Positions 5,763-12,638 of a DNA stretch of 22,955 nt are shown here, piece by piece. A program made the translations under genes and the position numbers. Positions within the stretch are counted from its first letter, which is position 1. Each line of letters starts with the position of its first letter. This DNA is from BRHc4a sp049325055 (GTDB taxonomy: Bacteria > Bacillota > Desulfotomaculia > Desulfotomaculales > Desulfocucumaceae), in assembly GCA_049325055.1 (NCBI GenBank), contig JBMOPB010000121.1:1-22955 (forward strand). Reading direction: 5' to 3'. A model generated the notes under the pieces. It ran no database searches. It saw nothing but the letters and a program-made list of their open reading frames with translations, and was not told the DNA's origin.

Positions 5763-5993
5763 ATGAAATCCAGGGACTTGCTTTACGACCTGCTGTGGGA
5801 CAAGATAAACGGCCAGGAGTTTTACAACAGTATGTTGGTACGCATGGTCAATCCCGTTGCCATGAATATATTCAAGTCCTTAAGGGACCAGGTGGAGGGC
5901 GAGATGCTGGAAATACGCCGCCAGTTCCTGTCACAGGAGGCAAAGCCTCAGATATTGAGAGCTGTTATACGGAGCAGGCAAACCCCGGGTTAA
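5763..5993 (+). CDS. Small helical protein of unknown function (second of a coupled pair)
   Basis: The 76-residue product (starting MKSRDLLYDLLWDKINGQEF) is amphipathic and helical, with a basic C-terminus (RAVIRSRQTPG). It has the size and helix pattern of half a ferritin-like bundle but lacks the metal-binding E..H motif, so I do not assign it. TAGGAG, overlapping the stop of the upstream gene, is its ribosome binding site with a 10-nt spacer. Nothing is recognised by family. Convergent to it is a 33-codon membrane peptide gene. A weak GGGC/GCCC hairpin with a T-run at about 6005-6029 may end the pair. Confidence 0.65.
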   Translation: MKSRDLLYDLLWDKINGQEFYNSMLVRMVNPVAMNIFKSLRDQVEGEMLEIRRQFLSQEAKPQILRAVIRSRQTPG

Positions 5994-6028
5994 ATGGATA
6001 TCCGGGGCCACTATTTGCCCTTGTTTTT

Positions 6029-6130
6029 TCATTGCTTGTCATGCAGGCGGTTTAAGAAAAAAAGCCATGCCCCGAACAGTACGGAAATCAACGTGATTGC
6101 CGTAGTGAATACAAAAAGATTTATTTTCAT
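6029..6130 (-). CDS. 33-residue single-span membrane peptide
   Basis: Starting at the ATG at 6130, this frame reads MKINLFVFTTAITLISVLFG, then a further hydrophobic AWLFF and a polar NRLHDKQ tail before TGA. It is one membrane helix with a short charged tail. GGGGGA lies 6-7 nt upstream of the ATG, a good ribosome binding site, and the gene begins 19 nt after the stop of the 163-residue membrane protein, so the two likely form an operon. It is shorter than usual gene-calling cutoffs. No family is recognised; it may be a small partner of the membrane protein before it. Confidence 0.6.
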   Translation of the reverse strand: MKINLFVFTTAITLISVLFGAWLFFLNRLHDKQ

Positions 6131-6149
6131 AATCTGTCCCCCTTTTTTC

Positions 6150-6641
6150 TTACACTCTCAGTCCGGACTTGTTCCCCGTTTTCCCGTATACCATAACTTC
6201 TCCCAGATAGCTGAAGGCGGTGAAAAAAATAATGTCCACCATGAGGCTGGCCAGGTAGTGCCAGTGTATGTAAGTGGCGCCGCCTGACAGTACAATAAGT
6301 GTTTCCACCGACAGGTACACCAGGGAAAAAACAATGATGTTTGCGGCCTGAATCAACCGGTTCCTGCTTAGGCACTGGAAATAAAGAGTGCCCATGGTGA
6401 ACAGGGGCCCGGCAACGTAAAAAAATGAAGTAACATATATGGACATTCCAGAGTCGTTAAACTGGTAAAGGTCCAGCCTGTGCCCGGCCCAGTCAACCAC
6501 TGACCCCAGCGCGGAAGCTATAATGCCGCCGTAAACGGTGGACCGGAGCCTTGACCAGTCGGCGAATATAAAAAATATTATCCAGCTGTAAACAAATACA
6601 ATTACCCAGGTTATTGAAGACTCCCCCCGAAGGATTTGCAA
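6150..6641 (-). CDS. Multi-span membrane protein, CBO0543-like
   Basis: The product of up to 163 residues has about five hydrophobic spans: WVIVFVYSWIIFFIFADW at the N-terminus, then STVYGGIIASALGSVVDWAG, SIYVTSFFYVAGPLFTMGTL, ANIIVFSLVYLSVETLIVLS and YLASLMVDIIFFTAFSYLGE. Conserved-looking polar residues (DWAGHRLDLY, YIHWHYLAS, and an Asp/Glu pair) lie at the membrane edge. It resembles what I recall of the CBO0543-type membrane proteins of clostridia, function unknown. The TTG at 6641 has no ribosome binding site, whereas GGGGGGAG (6628-6621) points to an ATA at 6614 with a 6-nt spacer. The true start may therefore be non-standard. The 33-residue peptide gene follows. Confidence 0.65.
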   Translation of the reverse strand: MQILRGESSITWVIVFVYSWIIFFIFADWSRLRSTVYGGIIASALGSVVDWAGHRLDLYQFNDSGMSIYVTSFFYVAGPLFTMGTLYFQCLSRNRLIQAANIIVFSLVYLSVETLIVLSGGATYIHWHYLASLMVDIIFFTAFSYLGEVMVYGKTGNKSGLRV

Positions 6642-6723
6642 GATTTTTATAACGCTTGTTTCTTTTATTATTGCCTTTAGCCCTTTGTTTTACCACAGCG
6701 TTTAAAAAACCGCCAATTACTGA

Positions 6724-6766
6724 AATACTGGTAATTTGAAGACCAGTTAGCAGGTCAACCAGTATT
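6724..6766. promoter_or_regulatory. Clustered ACTGGT/ACCAGT inverted half-sites
   Basis: AATACTGGT (6724-6732) is the exact reverse complement of ACCAGTATT (6758-6766), and a third half-site ACCAGT lies between them (6742-6747). Two alternative hairpins or a multi-site operator could form. The block lies between the end of gerKC and the start of the membrane protein gene. Confidence 0.4.
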
Positions 6767-6830
6767 AAAGGCTCTTCACCCTAAATATGCATTCCGGGCA
6801 AGGTATAGCCTGATTTTATAGCGGTCCGCA

Positions 6831-8078
6831 TCAGCCGGTACCTTTAGTTTTCAGTTGCAGCCCCGTCCTTCTGATTTTAACATTGGTTTTTACATTCACC
6901 CGGGCATATATGTAGTTTTCCGGCCAGTTATACTTCTGCCATTTGTCCAGGGTGAGAAAATGCCTTTTTGCGTATTCCCCGAAACCGAATATATCCGACC
7001 GGAATTCGTTTTGGGAACGGTTTATCAACGCATTGCACCTTTGTGTAATAATGTCGGACAGCAGCTTTTCCAGCGTTGCTTTAATTTTTGGTTCTTCATA
7101 GTTGACGCCGCTGGAAATACCCACTATGGACGGCTCCTGAAACACTTCCACATTAATTGCCGGCACCTCGTCGGCGAAAGAAACTTTTACAACGGGACTC
7201 CTGGACTGGTGAAGCATCAGGCCTATATGATTGCCGGGTTTTAAGGGATCGTCCAGCACCATGAGCGAACGCTGTAAACGGCCTTGAAGTATGAGCATAT
7301 GCATGGACTCATCACCGGTGAGTTCACCCACCATCCGGTCATTTCTGAAAACAGCTGTTCCTATTATTTGTGCCTTGCTCTCCCCTGCGGCTGGAAAATC
7401 TCCGGCAAGATAATCGCCCAGTACGTGCGGCTTGGCCCTTTTAACGGTGCCAAGCCCGGTCTCGTTTATACCCACCAGGGGGACTGTTGGATCAATGGAA
7501 AGTGATTTGGTATGCTGGTAAAACTCCCTGAACTGGGTATGCGGGGCCATACCGTGAAGGTTTGTCAGATCGGCAATCATTTCGTATTGCTTGGAAGGAC
7601 TTACCTCCAGCAAAGGCTGGTTTTTTTGCATAAAGTTCCGGGCCTTTCCCCGGCTTATAAACACAAAGGATGTACCCCTGGTTTCCCTGTAGCGGTTAAG
7701 GGGATTTAAATAACCTGCCAGACCTTCCCTGGCCAGTTCTTCCGAAAAAATAAAGGCCTTGGTATGCAATAACGATATTTCCCTGCTCTGGATGGCGTTT
7801 AACAGGTTAAAGGCGGCAATGGGCGAAAGCGCCTCGGTGGTGCTGAACAGAAAAGGTTTATTCTGGCTGTCTCCCCCTACACCCCCGCCGCCTCCTCCGG
7901 ACATACCAGCGATAACTTTGGGGTTGGCAATCTGAAAGGTCACCGTTATATTGCCCTTTTCTCCCTTGTCGAACCCCATTGCCATGACGTAGGCAATTTC
8001 GTCGGATTCCCTGCTGCCCCAGCATCCGGCCAGAAAAAAAGTAAAAACCATCACTGTCAAAAGTTTAACAGCCCTCAT
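6831..8078 (-). CDS. gerKC: Spore germination lipoprotein, Ger(x)C family
   Basis: The 415-residue protein is the C subunit of a GerA-type germinant receptor, anchored by lipid in the inner spore membrane. It has a signal peptide with lipobox LAGC (Cys19), then the typical GCWGSRESDEIAYVMAMGFDKGE opening and three alpha/beta domains. The end, about 330-380, carries the conserved helix before DIFGFGEYAKRHF. A run of six glycines (GMSGGGGGGVGGD, about 58-70) sits in a loop of the first domain and is unusual. The ATG at 8078 overlaps the gerKB stop by 4 nt (ATGA), so translation is coupled. It is the last gene of the operon. Confidence 0.93.
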   Translation of the reverse strand: MRAVKLLTVMVFTFFLAGCWGSRESDEIAYVMAMGFDKGEKGNITVTFQIANPKVIAGMSGGGGGGVGGDSQNKPFLFSTTEALSPIAAFNLLNAIQSREISLLHTKAFIFSEELAREGLAGYLNPLNRYRETRGTSFVFISRGKARNFMQKNQPLLEVSPSKQYEMIADLTNLHGMAPHTQFREFYQHTKSLSIDPTVPLVGINETGLGTVKRAKPHVLGDYLAGDFPAAGESKAQIIGTAVFRNDRMVGELTGDESMHMLILQGRLQRSLMVLDDPLKPGNHIGLMLHQSRSPVVKVSFADEVPAINVEVFQEPSIVGISSGVNYEEPKIKATLEKLLSDIITQRCNALINRSQNEFRSDIFGFGEYAKRHFLTLDKWQKYNWPENYIYARVNVKTNVKIRRTGLQLKTKGTG

Positions 8079-9166
8079 GAAACCCGCCCCGTCTGTCTCA
8101 GCCTGTCAACCGCCAGCACTGCCAGTGGCAGTGCAAATGTGGGAATCCAGCCGTAAGTCCTGAGATATTCACTATCTATAATTACTGCCGTTGGCATGTC
8201 AGGTGGTATAAGGCTGACCATAAAGGTCAATAACCCCAGTGGCCAGATCAGAGGACGGTAGTACGGCAGATCGAGACTTCTGGCAAGGGCGGTGCAGGCC
8301 GCATAGAGGGTGATGGAGATTTTAAACATCCCGATATAGCTCCATATAATGATAAAAATAACCTCCACCCGCTGAAAAAATCTGCCCAGGTATATATTTC
8401 TGCTGAGCTGGTAAAAAGGCAATGTGCTTTCCGTTGCGGTACGCCAGTGGGTCACCAGTATGGTGGCCAGTTCCAGTATGAAAAGGTAGCCAAAACCCAT
8501 CAGTATGGCGCGGGATACAGCCACGGGGAATAAATCCCTGGATGAAAAGCTGTGTATAATCATGGCCGCGATTAATACTTCCGAAACCATGCCGGTGGCT
8601 AGGCCTCCCCGTATAAATACCTGGTACGGACCGCTGCCTAGCAATGGAAAAATGTTATTTACATGAAAGAAGGGTATCAAGCTTACCAGGAGAATGGTAA
8701 TGCCTCCAAGCACAAAGGGGTAGGTCATCCGGGCCGACCGGGCCAGCGCCTCCACCCCAAGGAAAGTTCCCAGCATGGCGGCGGACAAAAAACCTATACT
8801 GACCACGCTTATGGGGGTGCGGGGCAGCGCCGACACCACCATGGCCTCACTGAATATACGGGTAAAGGTAATTCCCACAAACAGGAACATAATAACATAG
8901 GATATGTTTACCACCGTTCCAAACACTTTACCCAAAGCACCCTCCGTAATTTCCACTATGGTCTTGTCCGGATGCGGCTTAAGCAATAGCCAGAAAAAAT
9001 AGGTGCCCAGAAGGGCCAGGGCGAGACCCGGCAGGGGGGTAAGCCAGGCCGCCGGGCCGGCCAATTCCACCAACGACCTGGGAAAGGGCATAAATATCCT
9101 GGCCATGTTGGATATTGTCAGCAGCACCACGGCCTCGGCCAGGCCGAATCTTCCTTCACGGTTCAC
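8075..9166 (-). CDS. gerKB: Spore germinant receptor permease subunit, GerKB/GerB family
   Basis: The 363-residue integral membrane protein of the GerB / amino acid permease type (APC superfamily) has about ten hydrophobic spans, beginning FGLAEAVVLLTISNMARIFM and ending in TFALPLAVLAVDRLR. It binds germinant within the spore inner membrane as part of a GerA-B-C complex. The GTG at 9166 is chosen because GGGAGG lies 7 nt upstream and the protein then starts VNREGRFGLAEA, typical for the family; the frame is open for 57 more codons upstream but that overlaps gerKA. It overlaps gerKA by 11 nt and gerKC by 4 nt. The ligand cannot be predicted. Confidence 0.92.
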   Translation of the reverse strand: MNREGRFGLAEAVVLLTISNMARIFMPFPRSLVELAGPAAWLTPLPGLALALLGTYFFWLLLKPHPDKTIVEITEGALGKVFGTVVNISYVIMFLFVGITFTRIFSEAMVVSALPRTPISVVSIGFLSAAMLGTFLGVEALARSARMTYPFVLGGITILLVSLIPFFHVNNIFPLLGSGPYQVFIRGGLATGMVSEVLIAAMIIHSFSSRDLFPVAVSRAILMGFGYLFILELATILVTHWRTATESTLPFYQLSRNIYLGRFFQRVEVIFIIIWSYIGMFKISITLYAACTALARSLDLPYYRPLIWPLGLLTFMVSLIPPDMPTAVIIDSEYLRTYGWIPTFALPLAVLAVDRLRQTGRVS

Positions 9167-10976
9167 TCTTTTCCCTCCCTTTGCGCAACACCCAGCCCCT
9201 GGATATGCGCGGAGCCCGGCGGACATCCTGGGGGTTGATGTAATCAGGCCGTTTCTCATGGGTGAAAAGTGGGAGCCTGAACACCACATCCTTGCCGAAA
9301 GCGGTGCGGGGTCCCGAAGGCGCCAGGTAAGGCACACCGAAGGACCGGAGGTTTACGGTAAGCAGTATTTGAACGAAAAGGCCGATGGTTATGCCGAAAA
9401 AGCCCAGCATGGCGCCCAGGAATATATAAATGAAACGGTATATCCGCAAGGCAAATGATAATGCAAAATTGGGCATGGCAAAGGAAGCAAGGCCGGTCAC
9501 CGCCACCAGCACCACCAGTATGGGGCTGACTATGTTGGCCTGCACTGAGGCCTGGCCCAGTATCAGCGCCCCAACGATGCCGATGGTGGTGCCGATGATC
9601 CCGGGGATGCGCACACCGGCTTCCCTGACCAGCTCAAAGGACAACTCCATCAGCAGCATCTCCACCACCGAAGGAAAGGGCACCCTTTCCCGGTTTCCGG
9701 CGATGGCCAGCAGCAGTTCGGTGGGAACCATTTCCTGGTGGTAGAGAACTACGGCCAGGTAGGTGCCGGGCAAAAGAAAAGACATGTAAAAAGCCATAAC
9801 CCGCACATACCTGATAAAGGTGCCGTACTGCCACCTCAGGTAAGACTCCTCACCGGTATGCAATTGGTCATACATTGTGGCCGGCATCACCAGCGCCTGC
9901 GGACTTCCATGCACCAGAACCGAAACTTTTCCCTCGGCAAGGTATGAGGCTACCCGGTCCGGGCGCTCGGTGGCGATGGTCTGGGGATTCAGGTTGTAAG
10001 GATGGTCTTCGATCATGCCTTCAAGCATACCGCTGTCCGGCATGAAATCAATCCTTATGCTTTGTATGCGTCTTTTCACTTCTTCAACCAGGGAAGGGTT
10101 GGCCAGATCCCTTACATACACAATGGCAATATCGTTTGGAAACCTGTCTCCCACCTTGAAGAATTCCGTGGTCAATTGTGAAGTCCTGATATATTTACGG
10201 ATCAGTGCCGTGTTGACTCTTAATATCTCTGTGAACCCCTCCTGGGGTCCCCTAATGGTCTGCTCCGTGTTGGGCTTGTCAACCGAGCGGGATTCCATAC
10301 CCTTGGTCTCTACCATAAGGGCAGCATCCGACCCCTGAAAGAAAAAGGCGGAGTCACCGCTGTTTACACCGTAGAGAACATCTTCGAAGCGACGGGTTGC
10401 CCTTACCTGATGCGCCGGCAAAAGGTTGCTTAAAATGAATTCCGTCATATTACGTCCGGGTATGCAGACATCGGAAAAAAACATCATTGACTGCAGCAGG
10501 TGATTTATGGTGGTTTTATCAACCAGCCCGTCCGTAAATACCAGCATGGATTTGACCCCGGGAGTAGTGCCAAGTTCAAATTCCCTGATCACTATATCCT
10601 TGTTCCGGGGCAAGCCGTAATATAACTTAATTATCTCCCGGTTATAGTCTAGGTGTGGACTGATAAGATTTTCCCCGTGGGGTTTTTTAGGACCTCCGGA
10701 CTGGGTGGATTGTTCCGGCAAGGACATCTGACTGTATTCTTGTTTCTGCCGGTTGCGGCGGGATAAACTTTTGGGCCGGCGGTTCCGGGTACTAGAAGAT
10801 TTTTCATTTACTTTTTCTTCAATCTTTTCTTTTTTGTCGGGCTGGTTTTCTGTACTGGCGTTATAATCATTTAAAGACTTCTTCTCGTCCGGGGTTTCTT
10901 CCAGCACAAAAGCTCCACTATCGGGATTTTCCTTATATGTTATCAATCTCAATATGTAAGGTAATATTCTTTTCAT
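9156..10976 (-). CDS. gerKA: Spore germinant receptor subunit, GerKA/GerA family
   Basis: The 606-residue protein is the A subunit of a germinant receptor. After MKRILPYILRLITYKENPDS comes a ~100-residue polar, low-complexity linker rich in K, E, N, S and Q. The conserved soluble domain follows (IVIREFELGTTPGVKSMLVF; DIAIVYVRDLANPSLVEEVKRRI; RPDRVASYLAEGKVSVLVHGSP). The C-terminal part has several membrane spans, starting FYMSFLLPGTYLAVVLYHQE and including REAGVRIPGIIGTTIGIVGA. The ATG at 10976 is chosen over the one at 10994 because GGGGAAGG precedes it. First gene of gerKA-KB-KC. Such operons are normally under the forespore factor sigma-G; I could not find a convincing sigma-G promoter. 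Confidence 0.93.
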   Translation of the reverse strand: MKRILPYILRLITYKENPDSGAFVLEETPDEKKSLNDYNASTENQPDKKEKIEEKVNEKSSSTRNRRPKSLSRRNRQKQEYSQMSLPEQSTQSGGPKKPHGENLISPHLDYNREIIKLYYGLPRNKDIVIREFELGTTPGVKSMLVFTDGLVDKTTINHLLQSMMFFSDVCIPGRNMTEFILSNLLPAHQVRATRRFEDVLYGVNSGDSAFFFQGSDAALMVETKGMESRSVDKPNTEQTIRGPQEGFTEILRVNTALIRKYIRTSQLTTEFFKVGDRFPNDIAIVYVRDLANPSLVEEVKRRIQSIRIDFMPDSGMLEGMIEDHPYNLNPQTIATERPDRVASYLAEGKVSVLVHGSPQALVMPATMYDQLHTGEESYLRWQYGTFIRYVRVMAFYMSFLLPGTYLAVVLYHQEMVPTELLLAIAGNRERVPFPSVVEMLLMELSFELVREAGVRIPGIIGTTIGIVGALILGQASVQANIVSPILVVLVAVTGLASFAMPNFALSFALRIYRFIYIFLGAMLGFFGITIGLFVQILLTVNLRSFGVPYLAPSGPRTAFGKDVVFRLPLFTHEKRPDYINPQDVRRAPRISRGWVLRKGREKSEP

Positions 10977-11218
10977 TTTACCTTCCCCAGGCATTTTGTT
11001 TTAGTATTACCTTTACTTATCTAAATATCCCAATTTTTTCTCAAACGGTACTATGCATCACTATTTGTCCATTTAGGCGAAGATTAAAAATAAAGGGAAA
11101 GGACTGGTTAAAATTCAAAAATGGTAATAATAACAAAGGGATAGAATATTTAACCATGTATCTTGAGGAAATGAAGAAAAATGAATCACCAAGGCAAGGA
11201 TGCTTGGGAGGAAATTCG

Positions 11219-11389
11219 ATGAAGTGGTTTCTCATGCTTGTACCGTTGCTGGTCTCATACTATACGGTTACCTACGGGATTTGGGCGTGGCGGAAGGGCA
11301 ACCGCTCAGGAGGTACAGGGGTGTTTGTGCTTGCGGCTTTAACCATAGCCGTTTCCATTTACGCTATTTTCATAAGAACCGGGTTTTGA
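11219..11389 (+). CDS. Small two-helix membrane protein
   Basis: The 56-residue protein has two hydrophobic spans, WFLMLVPLLVSYYTVTYGIW (3-22) and VFVLAALTIAVSIYAIFI (35-52), joined by a basic glycine-rich turn (AWRKGNRSGGTG). The ATG at 11219 has GGGAGG 7 nt upstream. An in-frame ATG at 11156 is possible but lacks a ribosome binding site. It is convergent with the ZIP transporter gene, with 3 nt between the two stops, and divergent from gerKA. No family is assigned. Its position between a germination operon and a metal transporter gives no clear hint. Confidence 0.65.
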   Translation: MKWFLMLVPLLVSYYTVTYGIWAWRKGNRSGGTGVFVLAALTIAVSIYAIFIRTGF

Positions 11390-11392
11390 ATC

Positions 11393-12169
11393 TCAAACAC
11401 CGTGGTGCAGGCCGGCGGACATGGCCAAAGAGAACAGAACTCCCGCCGCCATGCCGGTCCTGGCAAGGGCCGGGTGCATCCGGCAGGATTCCGGCACAAG
11501 TTCGCTCATTATTATGTAAAGCAGCGTGCCGGCTCCGGTGGACAATATGAATGACATCATCTGTGGCAGCGCGGCAGTCCAGATACCGGCTATAAAGGTA
11601 CCCAGTGGAAGCATAAGTCCGGCGGCCACCGGCACCGCCACTGAGTGAACCATGCTGTATCCAGCCATGAAAAAGATTCCGCACAGGGCCATTCCTTCCG
11701 GGATATTGTGAAAGCCTATGGCGGCAGCCAGGAGCATTCCCAGATCTCTCTCCGCCTCAAGTCCGGCCCCAATGGCCAGCCCTTCAGGAAGGTTATGCAT
11801 TGCCACCCCCAGGGCGAACATGTAAGCCGTCCTTTGAAGTCCTCCCCTGCCCACACCCGAGATGAAACCGGCGGGCCTTCGATGTCCGGTCAGGCTCAGG
11901 TGGGGGAAAATTCTGCGCGCAATTTTACCAAAGGCCAGGCCTGCAACCATTCCTCCCGTGGTGGAGACCCATGAGCCGGATTTCACCGACTGGGGCAGCA
12001 AATCAAAAAAAACCACCGTAAAGCCTATGCCGGCGGAAAGGCCCAGCAGGGCCGGCATGGCCCTGACTCCAAACCTTCCTGCCAGGGATGCCAGCACACC
12101 CCCAACCCCGGTGGCCAGCCCGGATATAAGTGAAACCGCCAGGTTTTGTTCGGATATCAATAATTCCAC
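11393..12169 (-). CDS. ZIP family divalent metal transporter
   Basis: The 258-residue membrane protein has eight predicted spans with the ZIP metal-binding signatures HNLPEGLAIG (125-134) in the fourth span and HNIPEGMA (154-161) in the fifth. A loop between the third and fourth spans (HLSLTGHRRPAGF) is short and only modestly histidine-containing. ZIP proteins bring Zn2+, Fe2+ or Mn2+ into the cytoplasm. Specificity is not readable, though iron or zinc uptake would suit the cluster further on (HemB is Zn-dependent, siroheme needs Fe). The start could be GTG at 12169 or TTG at 12160; the latter has GGGGTGG 5 nt upstream. A possible promoter lies at 12227-12257. Confidence 0.9.
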   Translation of the reverse strand: MELLISEQNLAVSLISGLATGVGGVLASLAGRFGVRAMPALLGLSAGIGFTVVFFDLLPQSVKSGSWVSTTGGMVAGLAFGKIARRIFPHLSLTGHRRPAGFISGVGRGGLQRTAYMFALGVAMHNLPEGLAIGAGLEAERDLGMLLAAAIGFHNIPEGMALCGIFFMAGYSMVHSVAVPVAAGLMLPLGTFIAGIWTAALPQMMSFILSTGAGTLLYIIMSELVPESCRMHPALARTGMAAGVLFSLAMSAGLHHGV

Positions 12170-12226
12170 CCCGTTACAATTAATCCCATTAAACAGGATA
12201 CTTTGTATCGCTCCCGGTTATAACCC

Positions 12227-12257
12227 TTAATATTGTTGCCAATAAAACATATGTCAA
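12227..12257 (-). promoter_or_regulatory. Possible promoter of the ZIP transporter gene
   Basis: TTGACA (12257-12252) on the minus strand is a perfect -35 box. The -10 is unclear: TATTAA with a 19-nt spacer or AATATT with a 17-nt spacer. It lies 60-90 nt before the gene. Confidence 0.35.
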
Positions 12258-12305
12258 AACCGGGCCCGGGCAGCGAAAAATTTATAAAGGGAGGAAATTC
12301 TCCTG

Positions 12306-12350
12306 ATGGCGGAAATAGGCTTCCAGGAGCGGCATTCAGATGTGATTTAA
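12306..12350 (+). CDS. Possible 14-residue leader peptide
   Basis: ATG at 12306 opens a short frame MAEIGFQERHSDVI ending in TAA. GGGAGG lies 11 nt upstream, and GGAG/CTCC around it could form a small hairpin hiding that site. The frame is very short, so it may be chance. Confidence 0.2.
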   Translation: MAEIGFQERHSDVI

Positions 12351-12395
12351 AAGAGACCGGCCATGCTACAAGTGGTTAAAACCGCATAATTATTA

Positions 12396-12411
12396 AACCT
12401 TTTAAAAGGTT
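12396..12411. promoter_or_regulatory. Perfect 16-bp palindrome AACCTTTTAAAAGGTT
   Basis: A perfect palindrome without a loop, typical of a dimeric repressor operator rather than a hairpin. It lies about 230 nt upstream of the chemoreceptor gene; no cognate regulator is identified. Confidence 0.4.
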
Positions 12412-12568
12412 AAAGAGTTAAATTAGCGCATTCCAATATTAATTGTATATAAACTGGTGAATAAATTGTAACTATTAACGCTGATTCGCTGTAATCTTCA
12501 GGCAATATTAGACACATCGAGAAGGAATTTGCGGGAAAAAGGCGAATAAGCTCATTGACCCACGTATG

Positions 12569-12607
12569 ATTCAAAACAGTTTTTTAACAATGGTTATTGT
12601 TTTGAAT
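12569..12607. promoter_or_regulatory. Inverted repeat just upstream of the chemoreceptor gene
   Basis: ATTCAAAACA (12569-12578) is the exact reverse complement of TGTTTTGAAT (12598-12607). A second, overlapping inverted pair AACAAT/ATTGTT is nested inside. It lies 31 nt before the ATG at 12639, so it could be an operator or a 5' UTR stem. Confidence 0.45.
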
Positions 12608-12638
12608 AACCGGGGGAAAGCAGAACAGGAGGTTCTTT

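Larger units (their letters stand above)
12178..12638. other. Long divergent intergenic region upstream of the chemoreceptor gene
   Basis: About 460 bp separate the ZIP and chemoreceptor genes. The contents are the possible ZIP promoter, a 14-codon frame with a ribosome binding site (12306-12350), a 16-bp palindrome (12396-12411), and a 10-bp-arm inverted repeat (12569-12607). The sequence is A/T-rich from 12380 on. I found no sigma-D type (TAAA / GCCGATAT) promoter that would link the gene to the motility regulon. Confidence 0.4.

Noticed and set aside
10977..11080. Sigma-G promoter for gerKA
   Set aside because: A GCATA lies at a plausible -35 position but no CATNNTA -10 box occurs at the required distance.
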